Below, in pieces: positions 1 through 7,880 of a DNA stretch of 48,391 bases. Each line of letters starts with the position of its first letter. The first letter of the stretch is position 1. The position numbers were made by a program, and so were the translations under genes. Below the pieces are notes generated by a model. That model was not told where the DNA came from, made no database searches, and saw only the letters and a list, made by a program, of their open reading frames with translations. Origin of the DNA: Thermoanaerobacterium sp. PSU-2 (GTDB taxonomy: Bacteria; Bacillota; Thermoanaerobacteria; Thermoanaerobacterales; Thermoanaerobacteraceae); assembly GCF_002102475.1 (NCBI RefSeq), contig NZ_MSQD01000016.1:1-48391 (forward strand), given 5' to 3'.

Positions 1-173
1 TTTATAAATAAACCTATAAACATAGACAAAAATGTACCAATGCCAGATACTAAAGCAATTAGAAGATTACTTAATATTCCGATCCTTATTTTTTTAATCC
101 CATATGCTATGGCCACAGTAAAGTTATCAATATTTGCTGATATTGAAAATAATAAACTTGATATAACATGCAT
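1..173 (-). CDS. ytaF: YtaF/MntP-like membrane protein, N-terminal 57 residues (cut by window edge)
   Basis: This is a reverse-strand reading frame open from an ATG at 173 to the window edge. It begins MHVISSLLFSISANIDNF and continues with AIAYGIKKIRI and a second hydrophobic stretch ending at the edge. The SxxxNIDNFxVAIAYGxKKIRI pattern followed by LLIALVSGIGT is typical of YtaF, a sporulation-associated relative of the MntP manganese-efflux family. An AGGGGGG ribosome site lies just upstream (around 181-187 on the plus strand). The gene runs towards lower coordinates, so its C-terminus is outside the window. Family assignment rests on the first two membrane segments only. Confidence 0.75.
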   Translation of the reverse strand, partial: MHVISSLLFSISANIDNFTVAIAYGIKKIRIGILSNLLIALVSGIGTFLSMFIGLFI

Positions 174-205
174 AACAAAACCCCCCTATTTTAATGTGTC
201 TTTAT

Positions 206-234
206 ATTATATTCTTCATTTGAGAATTATGTTA
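206..234 (-). promoter_or_regulatory. Possible promoter of the ytaF-like gene
   Basis: On the reverse strand there is a TATAAT (211-206), 17 bp from a weak -35, TAACAT (234-229). It sits about 35 bp before the ytaF-like start. The -10 is good and the -35 is poor. Confidence 0.4.
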
Positions 235-407
235 TCTGAAGCAGATGGAAACAGGTACTTTGGGATTGAATCAATAATGGTAGATAAAACAATAGATTTT
301 TGTATGCTTAACTATATGATTCTATGGGGAGATTTGCAATGAGAACATTTGAGTATGATCTATTTGCTTTTATTTAGAAGATATCCTTGATGTTGTTGTT
401 TTGAGTT

Positions 408-438
408 GAACTTGTGTCAATAGAGTAGACACAAGTTC
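408..438. repeat. Perfect 11-bp inverted repeat with 9-nt loop
   Basis: GAACTTGTGTC (408-418) is followed by a 9-nt loop and its exact complement GACACAAGTTC (428-438). No T-run follows on either strand. It is therefore not a textbook terminator and may be an operator or the scar of an element. Confidence 0.55.
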
Positions 439-465
439 AGAAATTGTAATGATTTTTATAATTTG

Positions 466-508
466 TTTACATCTTATTAACAATTTGTTCATAAAGTTTT
501 GATATTAT
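466..508 (+). promoter_or_regulatory. Promoter with three 11-bp-spaced TTnACA hexamers, ahead of the LmbE fragment
   Basis: TTTACA (466), TTAACA (477) and TTCATA (488) are spaced exactly 11 bp apart. A -10-like TATTAT begins at 503, 15 nt after the start of the last hexamer. The same geometry occurs at 3180, 3317, 7094 and 19004. Direct repeats at 11-bp pitch next to the -35 are typical of OmpR/PhoB-family response regulators. Confidence 0.7.
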
Positions 509-548
509 TTTCTTACAATTATGCCACAAATACGAGGGAGAATTAAAA

Positions 549-827
549 TTGAACAAGAAACTATTCAAATGGAAATATATTTTTATAACTTTTGGGCTAA
601 TCATTGCTATTATTATCGCATCAGTTATGAATTTGAAAACTACTTTTGCCAATCTCACAGAGAAAAAGCCTGTTCCAAATAACGACGATCCGGGACAAAG
701 AATACTTGTAGTCGTACCACACCCTGATGATGAATCATTGGGAATGGCAGGTGTCATACAAAAAGCTATCGAATTGAAAAGACCTATAAAAGTGGTAATC
801 GTAACAGATGGTGAAATTAAATATTAA
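549..827 (+). pseudogene. PIG-L/LmbE-family deacetylase, truncated after the first zinc motif
   Basis: The frame starts at TTG 549 behind GAGGGAG and encodes 92 residues. A membrane anchor or signal segment covers about residues 10-27. The LmbE metal motif PHPDDE lies at 57-62, and the core continues to VIVTDGE before a stop. LmbE-like N-acetylglucosaminyl deacetylases are usually 220-300 residues long, with a distal HxxH that completes the zinc site. All of that is missing, and I found no continuation in any frame before the next gene. It is probably a broken gene that retains its promoter, although a short exported peptide cannot be excluded. Confidence 0.75.
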
Positions 828-881
828 AAAGATACTTTTATGGTTATTTGTAAATTAATGTTTTTATGGAGGAGAAGTAAT

Positions 882-2012
882 TTGTTGCTTAGGAAGATTG
901 TATTTTTATTAATTATAATAGAAGTAATCCGGATTGTTGCATTTCCTATGGCTGATCAGCAAAGTCAACTAAATAATATTCAAAAGTCTTTGAATGAGTA
1001 TAAAACAGAACAATCTCAAATAAACAGTCAAAAAAAGGAAGTTTCAAGTGAATTACAAGATTTAGATAAAAAAATTAATGATACGCAAAAACAATTAAAT
1101 AGCACAGAATTAAGTCTTTATGATTTGAATTTAAAATTAAATTCTATACAAGTAGAACTTAATAATGCAAAAGAGACCGAAAACAAGCAAAAAGAGTTGT
1201 TAAAAGAACAAGTGAATGCAATTTATACATGTGGACAGGTAGGTTATTTAGATATATTGTTTAATTCGAAAAATATAGATGATTTTTTGAACAGATTAGA
1301 ATTGATAAAAAGCCTTCTAAGTTTTGACAATAATTTGCTTGTTGATTACCATAAACAAACTTTAGTAATTAAACAGAAAGAAAATCAGATGTTTTCTTTA
1401 CAGCAAACAATAAAAAAACAGGAAAATTTTTTGCAAGATAGAAGTAGAGATTTACAGTATGCATTAGTATCTCGAGAGGGAATAATGAGAAGTTTGGATA
1501 AGCAAAGCCAATATATACAAGAGCGGGAAAAAGAACTTGAGAGGGAATCACAACAAATAGAGGATATAATAAGAAGTGAGCAGGAAAAATCTTTAGATGG
1601 AAAAATAAATGCAAATTCAAATGGTAAGTTAGCATGGCCTTGTATCGGCCCAATAACTTCTCCATTTGGCTATAGAGGTATAAATCCATATACCGGGCAG
1701 CCAAATGATTTCCATCCGGGAATAGATATTGGAGTCCCTGATGGAACACCAATTCGCGCTGCTGCAGACGGAATTGTCAGTTATTCAGGTTTGATGGAGG
1801 GGTATGGAAATGTAGTAATAATTAATAATGGGAATGGAATATCTACACTTTATGCACATAATGAAAAATTACTTGTTGTCGTTGGTCAACGAGTGTCAAA
1901 GGGAGAGGTTATTGCATATTCCGGGCATATAGGATGGGCTACAGGTCCTCATTGTCATTTCGGCGTTTACGTTAATGGTATTCCAGTTAATCCATTGTTA
2001 TACTTAAAATGA
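882..2012 (+). CDS. Secreted coiled-coil M23 metallopeptidase (cell-wall endopeptidase)
   Basis: This is a 376-residue protein starting at TTG 882, seven bases after GGAGGAG. The in-frame ATG at 840 lacks a ribosome site. Residues 1-25 form a hydrophobic signal or anchor. Residues about 30-240 are rich in Q, E, K and L with heptad character, a coiled coil like those of EnvC or the CwlO/PcsB class. The LytM/M23 domain covers about 248-376: HPGID (H278, D282) and HCH (H357, H359) supply the zinc ligands and catalytic histidine. It should cut peptide cross-bridges of peptidoglycan outside the membrane, with the coiled coil as a likely regulatory arm. It is followed 48 bp later by a SEDS glycosyltransferase gene, which fits a wall-growth pair. 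Confidence 0.92.
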   Translation: MLLRKIVFLLIIIEVIRIVAFPMADQQSQLNNIQKSLNEYKTEQSQINSQKKEVSSELQDLDKKINDTQKQLNSTELSLYDLNLKLNSIQVELNNAKETENKQKELLKEQVNAIYTCGQVGYLDILFNSKNIDDFLNRLELIKSLLSFDNNLLVDYHKQTLVIKQKENQMFSLQQTIKKQENFLQDRSRDLQYALVSREGIMRSLDKQSQYIQEREKELERESQQIEDIIRSEQEKSLDGKINANSNGKLAWPCIGPITSPFGYRGINPYTGQPNDFHPGIDIGVPDGTPIRAAADGIVSYSGLMEGYGNVVIINNGNGISTLYAHNEKLLVVVGQRVSKGEVIAYSGHIGWATGPHCHFGVYVNGIPVNPLLYLK

Positions 2013-2060
2013 AATGCTAATTGAAAAAATAAATGTTTTAGGTAACTAAGGAGATTTATC

Positions 2061-3158
2061 ATGCTTGATAGAAAACTTATAAAAAATTTTGATTTTGTTT
2101 TATTTACATTAGCTATTCTAATATCGATTATAGGAGTAATTGTAATTACAAGCGCATCTCATGTTGCGGCAACAGGCTCTTTAAAACAGACTATAACCCA
2201 GTCAGTTTCAATAGTAATAGGTGTTATTGCTCTTTTGGTAATCACACTTTTTGACTACAACTTATTATCGAATTATTCTTTACAGCTTTATATATTAAAC
2301 ATTTTATTGTTAGTTTCTGTTTTTTTGATAGGAAAAGAGATCAATGGTGCTAAGACGTGGATTGTATTCGGTCCAATATCTTTAGAACCTGTTGAAATAT
2401 CAAAAGTTTTTTTAATAATTACGTTGGCCAGTTATTTAAAAGATAAAGATGAGATTACAAATTTTAAAGAATTAATTTATCCGCTTATTTTGGTGATTAT
2501 ACCTTCTATCATTGTTATATTGCAACATAGTCTTGGATCGGCACTGGTATTTATTATGATTTTTATTGGTATGATTTTTATATCTGGAATAAGGTTCAGA
2601 GTGTTTTCAGAATTAATTGGTTCTAGTATAGCGATTATGCCAATAGTGTATAAGCTATTAAAACCATATCAGAGGAAAAGGCTTTTATCATTTATAAATC
2701 CTAACCTTGATCCTTTAGGTGCTGGATATCATGTTATACAGTCGATTATATCTGTTGGATCAGGTATGTTTTGGGGTGAGGGATTATTTCATGGAACAGA
2801 GACACAGTTGTTTTTTTTGCCAGAATCACAAACAGATTTTATTTTTTCAGCGTTAAGCGAAGAATTAGGATTTATTGGTTCAGCAACTTTGATTTTACTA
2901 TATAGTTTGTTGCTATACAGAGCTTGGAAGATAGCATACAATGCTAAGGATAAGTTTGGAAGACTAATTTCGATTGGAATACTATCAATGTTTGCGTTTC
3001 ATGTCTTTGAAAATATTGGGATGGCAGTAGGCATAATGCCGATAGCAGGGATACCTCTACCATTTGTTAGCTATGGAGGCACTTCTCTGATTGTCAATAT
3101 GATGTCAATAGGCTTGCTGATAAATATTGGCATGAGGAAAAATAAAATTAACTTTTGA
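2061..3158 (+). CDS. rodA: SEDS-family peptidoglycan polymerase (RodA/FtsW type)
   Basis: This is a 365-residue polytopic protein with about 10 hydrophobic segments, starting at ATG 2061 behind AAGGAG. Diagnostic SEDS motifs are NGAKTWI near residue 94, EPVEISK shortly after, the extracytoplasmic loop FLPESQTDFIF with the conserved aspartate thought to be catalytic, and the C-terminal PLPFVSYGGTSL. SEDS proteins polymerise lipid II glycan strands and work with a class B PBP. The overall pattern looks closer to RodA than to FtsW or SpoVE, but these are hard to separate by eye. No PBP gene lies adjacent. The upstream neighbour is the M23 endopeptidase. Confidence 0.9.
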   Translation: MLDRKLIKNFDFVLFTLAILISIIGVIVITSASHVAATGSLKQTITQSVSIVIGVIALLVITLFDYNLLSNYSLQLYILNILLLVSVFLIGKEINGAKTWIVFGPISLEPVEISKVFLIITLASYLKDKDEITNFKELIYPLILVIIPSIIVILQHSLGSALVFIMIFIGMIFISGIRFRVFSELIGSSIAIMPIVYKLLKPYQRKRLLSFINPNLDPLGAGYHVIQSIISVGSGMFWGEGLFHGTETQLFFLPESQTDFIFSALSEELGFIGSATLILLYSLLLYRAWKIAYNAKDKFGRLISIGILSMFAFHVFENIGMAVGIMPIAGIPLPFVSYGGTSLIVNMMSIGLLINIGMRKNKINF

Positions 3159-3179
3159 ACAGATTATTTTAAATAAATT

Positions 3180-3222
3180 TTTACACATTGTTCATAATTT
3201 TTTCACAAATAGACTATATAAT
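3180..3222 (+). promoter_or_regulatory. Promoter with three 11-bp-spaced hexamers driving a short non-coding transcript
   Basis: TTTACA (3180), TTCATA (3191) and TTCACA (3202) lie at exact 11-bp pitch. A perfect TATAAT at 3217 begins 15 nt after the start of the last hexamer. No gene starts before the terminator at 3270, so the promoter appears to serve a short RNA. Confidence 0.75.
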
Positions 3223-3228
3223 TATACT

Positions 3229-3306
3229 TGAAAGTTAAAGCCTCTCCTTGACCTCCCTTATTAATAATAGCAGCCCGAAAAATTTTGGGCTGCATTTTAC
3301 TTTTTA
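3229..3306 (+). ncRNA. Predicted ~75-nt small RNA with two anti-Shine-Dalgarno motifs
   Basis: The -10 TATAAT at 3217-3222 predicts transcription starting near 3229, and an intrinsic terminator ends near 3306. The interval has no ribosome site or plausible ORF. It carries CCTCTCCTT (3241-3249) and ACCTCCCT (3251-3258), both complementary to AGGAGG-type ribosome sites, in a stretch I predict to be unpaired ahead of the terminator stem. This is the usual shape of a base-pairing regulatory RNA that blocks translation initiation. It is predicted from sequence only. Confidence 0.6.
3270..3306 (+). terminator. Intrinsic terminator of the predicted small RNA
   Basis: GCAGCCC (3270-3276) pairs with GGGCTGC (3287-3293) across an A/T-rich loop and is followed by ATTTTACTTTTT. 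It may also end read-through from the SEDS gene. Confidence 0.85.
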
Positions 3307-3316
3307 ATATTATTTT

Positions 3317-3370
3317 CTTACAAAAAGTTAACAAATTATTCAACAATTTTTTAAAACTAACGTGTATAAT
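3317..3370 (+). promoter_or_regulatory. Promoter with four 11-bp-spaced hexamers ahead of the macA-like gene
   Basis: CTTACA (3317), TTAACA (3328), TTCAAC (3339) and TTTAAA (3350) are spaced 11 bp apart. TATAAT starts at 3365, exactly 15 nt after the start of the last hexamer. It is 46 bp ahead of the adaptor gene. Confidence 0.75.
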
Positions 3371-3415
3371 TAATAGTTAAGTACTAATTTATATTTTTCG
3401 CTGGAAAGGAAGGAT

Positions 3416-5188
3416 ATGATGAAAAAGAAATACATTGCCATCATTGTTGCTTTAGTCCTTATTGTTGGCAGTACAGCTTATTATTTTGCAAAAGTAAGAA
3501 ACACTCAGAAGACATCAGAAGCTCTATACGCCACAGTAACAAGAGGAAACATAGTCATGCATATAGACGGTTCAGGAAATCTTGATGTGGATAAAAGGGT
3601 GATAACGTTAAAAGGCAATGGAACAGTGGCAAAAGTTTATCACAAAGTTGGAGATAAGGTAAAAGCTGGTGAGTTACTTTATCAAATAGAAGATGACAAT
3701 TTAAACGAACAGGTACAAAATGCTCTTGTAAGTGTACAGCTTGCTCAACAGCAGCTTGATAATGATACTAAAACATATAACGATACTGTGTCAAATCAAA
3801 ATATTGTATCGCCATATTCAGGAATTGTTGATAGTGTAAATGTTTCAACAGGACAGAACGTCAATCCTGGAACAACTATAGCTACAATTGCCGATTATTC
3901 CAATGCGACTGTGAGAGTGCCGTTTAATGGTTCACAGATAGATGATATAAAAGTTGGTCAGACTGCAGATATATATTTATACGACTCTTTCGCAACAGTA
4001 ACAGGCACTGTGACAGATGTTTCGACGCAAGCCATACCTGTCAATGGAGCACCGTATTACTATGTAACGGTGACATTGCCAAATCCAGGTGCATTGACTG
4101 ATGGAAGTAAAGTGCAAGTGACAATACATACAAGTGCTGGTGATGAAAGAGCGATTCAAGATGGTACACTAAGTGTCAAGACAACTAATATAGTTTCATC
4201 AAAGATACAAGGTACTGTAGCAAGCGTCAATGTAAAGCAAGGACAAAAGATAAATGCTGGTACGATATTAGCGACGTTGACAACTAATGTAGATGATACG
4301 GCGATAAAAAGAGATCAATTGAATCTGCAGCAAGCTCAAAATAACTACAATAACCTGCAAAATCAGTTAAATAATTTAAGTATATATGCACCGATTGATG
4401 GCGTCATCATTTCACAAAATATAAATGAAGGAGACGAGCTTGGCTCAAATTCTTACAGTGCATCTGCAAGTAGCGGCACAGGTTCAAATGCAAACAGCGG
4501 TAGTGGTGCCAACAGCAGTGGTAATGTTGCTGTAAGCAGTTTGTCATCACTGACAAGTCAAGCAGAAACAGCCGTAATAATTAATGATAGCAATTATTCG
4601 GTAGATGTACCTATAGACGAAACCGATATTAGCAAGATTAAAGTTGGACAAAAAGTCACTTTGACGACAGACGATTTACCTGGAGAAACTTTTGATGGAA
4701 CAGTAACGGAAATATCGTCTATTCCAACGATACAAAATAATGTGGCGTCTTATGATGTAACTGTATCGCTGCCTTATACAGATAAGTTGAAATTAGGACA
4801 AACAATGAATGCTTCGATAATCGTGGCAGAGAAGGATAATGCGCTTCTATTGCCAATTGAAGCGGTTCAGACTAATGGGAATAACAAATACGTGATATTA
4901 TATGATGAAAATAATTCGAATAACAGTAACAGAAGAAGAAATATAAGACAAGTTCAAACAGGCCTTTACAACGACAAATATATAGAGATAGTAAGCGGAT
5001 TAAACGAAGGTGATAAAGTATTGATATTTGGTGCTGCGGCAACTTCGTCAAATGGCAATAACAATCGCACTGGTTTTGGCGGATTTGGCGGCGGTGGCAA
5101 TTTTGGCAGTAGAAGCTTTGGTGGTGGATCAGGAGGAGCCGGTTTTATAGTGAGACAACAATCTGGTGGGAATAGGAGTAGAAATTAG
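3416..5188 (+). CDS. MacA/HlyD-type periplasmic adaptor with duplicated module
   Basis: This 590-residue exported protein has an N-terminal membrane anchor at about residues 5-24. The barrel-sandwich/lipoyl-like and beta-barrel modules appear twice: about residues 42-245 (GNGTVAKVYHKVGDKV, then SPYSGIVDSVNVSTGQ) and about 250-480 (IQGTVASVNVKQGQKI, then APIDGVIISQNINEGDE). A Ser/Gly/Asn-rich linker follows near 345-375, and the C-terminus is Gly/Ser/Arg-rich. Common adaptors are 350-430 residues, so this one is enlarged by internal duplication. It should connect the following MacB-like ABC transporter to the cell exterior. The ABC ATPase gene starts 2 bp after this stop. The start could also be the adjacent ATG at 3419, which has better ribosome-site spacing. 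Confidence 0.88.
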   Translation: MMKKKYIAIIVALVLIVGSTAYYFAKVRNTQKTSEALYATVTRGNIVMHIDGSGNLDVDKRVITLKGNGTVAKVYHKVGDKVKAGELLYQIEDDNLNEQVQNALVSVQLAQQQLDNDTKTYNDTVSNQNIVSPYSGIVDSVNVSTGQNVNPGTTIATIADYSNATVRVPFNGSQIDDIKVGQTADIYLYDSFATVTGTVTDVSTQAIPVNGAPYYYVTVTLPNPGALTDGSKVQVTIHTSAGDERAIQDGTLSVKTTNIVSSKIQGTVASVNVKQGQKINAGTILATLTTNVDDTAIKRDQLNLQQAQNNYNNLQNQLNNLSIYAPIDGVIISQNINEGDELGSNSYSASASSGTGSNANSGSGANSSGNVAVSSLSSLTSQAETAVIINDSNYSVDVPIDETDISKIKVGQKVTLTTDDLPGETFDGTVTEISSIPTIQNNVASYDVTVSLPYTDKLKLGQTMNASIIVAEKDNALLLPIEAVQTNGNNKYVILYDENNSNNSNRRRNIRQVQTGLYNDKYIEIVSGLNEGDKVLIFGAAATSSNGNNNRTGFGGFGGGGNFGSRSFGGGSGGAGFIVRQQSGGNRSRN

Positions 5189-5190
5189 CT

Positions 5191-5883
5191 ATGGAGAATA
5201 ACGGCAAATTAAACAAAAATGTCATAACCATGAGAAACCTGTCAAAGATATACAAGATGGGAGACAACGAAGTAAGAGCTTTGGACAACATAAACTTAAC
5301 TGTCGACGAAGGAGAATTTGTGTCAATAGTAGGACCATCAGGCTCAGGAAAATCTACATTGATGAATATAATAGGGTGTTTAGACGTAATGACAGAAGGA
5401 GAATACTACCTAAACGGAAACGACACAAGCAAGCTAAATGAAAACAAACTGGCTGAACTAAGATCCAGCGAAATAGGGTTCATATTCCAAAGCTTCAACC
5501 TGCTTCAAAAACTTACAGCATTAGAAAATGTAGAACTTCCAATGATATACAAAGGCATACCTGCAAAAGAAAGGTACAATAGAGCAGTAGAGCTCCTTAC
5601 CATGGTAGGTCTGGAAAAAAGAATACACCATAAACCTACAGAATTATCAGGAGGACAGCAGCAGAGAGTAGCAATAGCAAGAGCCTTAGCCAACAACCCG
5701 CATCTTATACTGGCAGACGAACCGACAGGAAACTTAGACTCCCAAAGCGGCAAAGAAGTCATGAAAATAATAAAAGAATTAAACGAAAGGGGCAACACCA
5801 TAATACTCATAACCCACGACATAAACGTAGCAAACCAAGCAAAAAGGACTGTAAAAATAATGGACGGCAAAATATATGAATAA
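5191..5883 (+). CDS. MacB-type ABC transporter ATP-binding protein
   Basis: This 230-residue ATPase has Walker A GPSGSGKST at about 48-56, a Q-loop in IFQSFNLLQ, signature LSGGQQQRVAIARAL, Walker B LILADEPTGNLDS and H-loop THD. The LolD/MacB/YknY subfamily is indicated by the FQSFNLL and EPTGNLD motifs and by the FtsX-like permease that follows. It powers export of a peptide, lipid or antibiotic-like substrate. The gene is the middle member of an adaptor-ATPase-permease operon under the hexamer-array promoter at 3317. Its codons end in A unusually often compared with genes on either side. Confidence 0.93.
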   Translation: MENNGKLNKNVITMRNLSKIYKMGDNEVRALDNINLTVDEGEFVSIVGPSGSGKSTLMNIIGCLDVMTEGEYYLNGNDTSKLNENKLAELRSSEIGFIFQSFNLLQKLTALENVELPMIYKGIPAKERYNRAVELLTMVGLEKRIHHKPTELSGGQQQRVAIARALANNPHLILADEPTGNLDSQSGKEVMKIIKELNERGNTIILITHDINVANQAKRTVKIMDGKIYE

Positions 5884-5898
5884 AAGGAAGTGCGTAGA

Positions 5899-7071
5899 AT
5901 GGCATTGATTCAGGCAATAAAAATGTCCTTAAAAAGCATAATAGACAACAAACTAAGATCATTTCTTACCATGCTTGGAATAGTAATAGGCGTAATGTCA
6001 GTAATAGGACTGGTAAGCTTAGGACAAGGAGCCACAGAAGGAGTAACATCACAGATAAAAAGCATGGGGTCAAACCTGATAATGATATCAATAATGGGCA
6101 GGGGTATGGACACATCCTTGTCCTACAGCCAAGCCATGTCAATAGGAGACTCACCGTACATATCGCAAATATCCCCCATAATGAGTGCCAACGCATATGC
6201 CAAGTACGGTGACCAATCATACGAAGAAAACATAAGTGGAGTAAATGAAAACTATGCGACACTGAGAAATTTAAAACTTGCTGAAGGTAGGTTCATACTA
6301 TCAATAGACAATGACATGAGGCAAAAAGTAGCAGTAATAGGCAGCAACGTAGCCAGTGACCTATTTGGATTCACAGACCCATTAGGAAAAACAATACAAT
6401 TGGATGGAAACAACTTCACAGTAGTAGGAGTATTAGCATCAGGAGGATCATCAATATCAAACTCCTATGATGACTCAATATTCATCCCAATAAAGACGAT
6501 GTTCGTATTTCAGCGAAACAGAGGAATAACCCAAATATACCTAAGCGCATCATCAGAACAATACGTAAACATAGCACAGTACCACGTAGAAAACATGCTA
6601 AACACCATATTCAAAGGCGACACAAACGCATACAGAATATTAAACCAATCAGACCTATTATCAACAGTAAACAGCGTCAGCAACACACTGTCCATGATGC
6701 TGGGTGGAATAGCAGGCATAGCATTAATAGTAGGTGGCATAGGCATAATGAACATAATGTTAGTATCAGTCACAGAGAGGACGAGAGAAATAGGCATAAG
6801 AAAAGCATTAGGAGCTAAGAAAAGGGACATACTGCTGCAGTTTATGATAGAATCGTTGACCATAAGCGGAGTAGGAGGAATAGTAGGAGTAATCTTTGGA
6901 TTTATAGCATCGTATCTGATGGGACACTTTATGAACATGACAGTAAGCCCATCTGTAAATACGATATTAATATCATTCTCATTTTCTCTCTTAATAGGCT
7001 TATTCTTTGGGATATATCCTGCAAACAAGGCAGCGGGGCTTAAACCGATTGAGGCTTTGCGGTATGAGTAA
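5899..7071 (+). CDS. MacB/FtsX-family ABC permease
   Basis: This is a 390-residue protein, started at ATG 5899 because the AAAGGA ribosome site (5883-5888) is too close to the in-frame GTG at 5890. A first membrane segment around residues 18-40 (LRSFLTMLGIVIGVMSVIGL) is followed by a large extracellular MacB-type domain of about 220 residues. Three membrane segments follow in the C-terminal FtsX domain, with the signature TEREIGIRKALGAKK-like stretch and a closing PANKAAGLKPIEALRYE. It forms the dimeric mechanotransmission channel with the preceding ATPase and adaptor, probably for drug, peptide or lipid efflux. The A-ending codon preference continues through most of this gene. Confidence 0.92.
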   Translation: MALIQAIKMSLKSIIDNKLRSFLTMLGIVIGVMSVIGLVSLGQGATEGVTSQIKSMGSNLIMISIMGRGMDTSLSYSQAMSIGDSPYISQISPIMSANAYAKYGDQSYEENISGVNENYATLRNLKLAEGRFILSIDNDMRQKVAVIGSNVASDLFGFTDPLGKTIQLDGNNFTVVGVLASGGSSISNSYDDSIFIPIKTMFVFQRNRGITQIYLSASSEQYVNIAQYHVENMLNTIFKGDTNAYRILNQSDLLSTVNSVSNTLSMMLGGIAGIALIVGGIGIMNIMLVSVTERTREIGIRKALGAKKRDILLQFMIESLTISGVGGIVGVIFGFIASYLMGHFMNMTVSPSVNTILISFSFSLLIGLFFGIYPANKAAGLKPIEALRYE

Positions 7072-7093
7072 AGAATGGCAATGGAAATAAACA

Positions 7094-7147
7094 TTAACAA
7101 AAAATATACACTTATTTAACAGTTTGTTAAAAATTTTGGGCTATAAT
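7094..7147 (+). promoter_or_regulatory. Promoter with four 11-bp-spaced hexamers ahead of a DUF2680-like gene
   Basis: TTAACA (7094), TATACA (7105), TTAACA (7116) and TTAAAA (7127) lie at exact 11-bp pitch. TATAAT starts at 7142, 15 nt after the start of the last hexamer. Confidence 0.75.
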
Positions 7148-7179
7148 GAGTTTAAAATAAAAAATAAGGAGGATTTTTT

Positions 7180-7839
7180 ATGACAGGGAAAAGCAAAAAA
7201 ATCATAGCGACTGCTGTCATAGGCACGGTTCTTTTGACATCAATAGCCTTTGCGGATACATCAACATCATCTTCACAGGCTAATTCAAATGCCTCAACAA
7301 GCCAGACAGTTAAATCAAATAAAAAGTTTGATCCAATACAGGCATTAGAAAATTTTAAAACAAAAATTGAAGAAAAGTATAGCCAAGGCAAAATAAGTCA
7401 GGATCAAGAAAATAGTATTCTGACAAAAATAAATAATGCTGAACAAAAAATACAAGCTTTTAACAATATGACTTTAGATCAAAAAAAGCAAACGCTGATT
7501 GATGATTTTACAAATATCGTTAATAATCAAGTAAAGAATGGCAAGATTACACAAGACAAAGCTAATACTCTTATTAAGAATTTTACCGATAAAGTCAATA
7601 AATGGGATGGAAATGGCTATCCACAATTTGTCACACGTTATTTGAAGAAGTACATGGGTGTGGTACACGAAAAATTTAGTTTTATGGGAAGATTTAAAAA
7701 AGTGCTTGATGAAGCAGTTAAGAAGAATCAAATAACATCGACGCAAGAGCAACAAATACTTAATGACTTAAAAGGAAGTAAAACAAATACTCCTACAAGC
7801 ACCACGACAGTAAATTCAGATGCTTCTAACACATTATGA
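7180..7839 (+). CDS. Secreted DUF2680-like helical repeat protein
   Basis: This is a 219-residue protein behind AAGGAGG. A signal peptide ends around ...IAFA (residue 25), followed by a Ser/Thr/Gln linker. The body has repeated short helical units of the form GKISxDQExxIL, GKITQDKANTL and NQITSTQEQQIL, as in DUF2680/YckD-type exported proteins, and the tail is Thr/Ser-rich. The biochemical function of the family is not known to me. Its promoter carries the same operator array as the htrA gene and the MacAB-like exporter, suggesting an envelope-stress role. A related gene lies at 12496-13149. Confidence 0.75.
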   Translation: MTGKSKKIIATAVIGTVLLTSIAFADTSTSSSQANSNASTSQTVKSNKKFDPIQALENFKTKIEEKYSQGKISQDQENSILTKINNAEQKIQAFNNMTLDQKKQTLIDDFTNIVNNQVKNGKITQDKANTLIKNFTDKVNKWDGNGYPQFVTRYLKKYMGVVHEKFSFMGRFKKVLDEAVKKNQITSTQEQQILNDLKGSKTNTPTSTTTVNSDASNTL

Positions 7840-7880
7840 TAATAATAATGATTACAAAGGACATAACATAATTAATTATA

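Larger units (their letters stand above)
174..465. other. Gene-poor stretch before the LmbE fragment
   Basis: Apart from the reverse promoter at 206-234 and the inverted repeat at 408-438, I recognise nothing here. A forward frame covers 40-342, but its first half is antisense to the ytaF-like gene. The last 35 codons (about 235-342, containing EADGNRYFGIES) match no family I know. They may be a gene remnant. Confidence 0.4.

Noticed and set aside
40..342. Forward 100-residue ORF
   Set aside because: Its first 45 codons are antisense to a convincing ytaF-like gene, there is no ribosome site, and the rest matches no family I know.
840..881. Upstream ATG start for the M23 peptidase
   Set aside because: There is no ribosome site before ATG 840, whereas TTG 882 has GGAGGAG at 7-nt spacing and begins a proper signal peptide.
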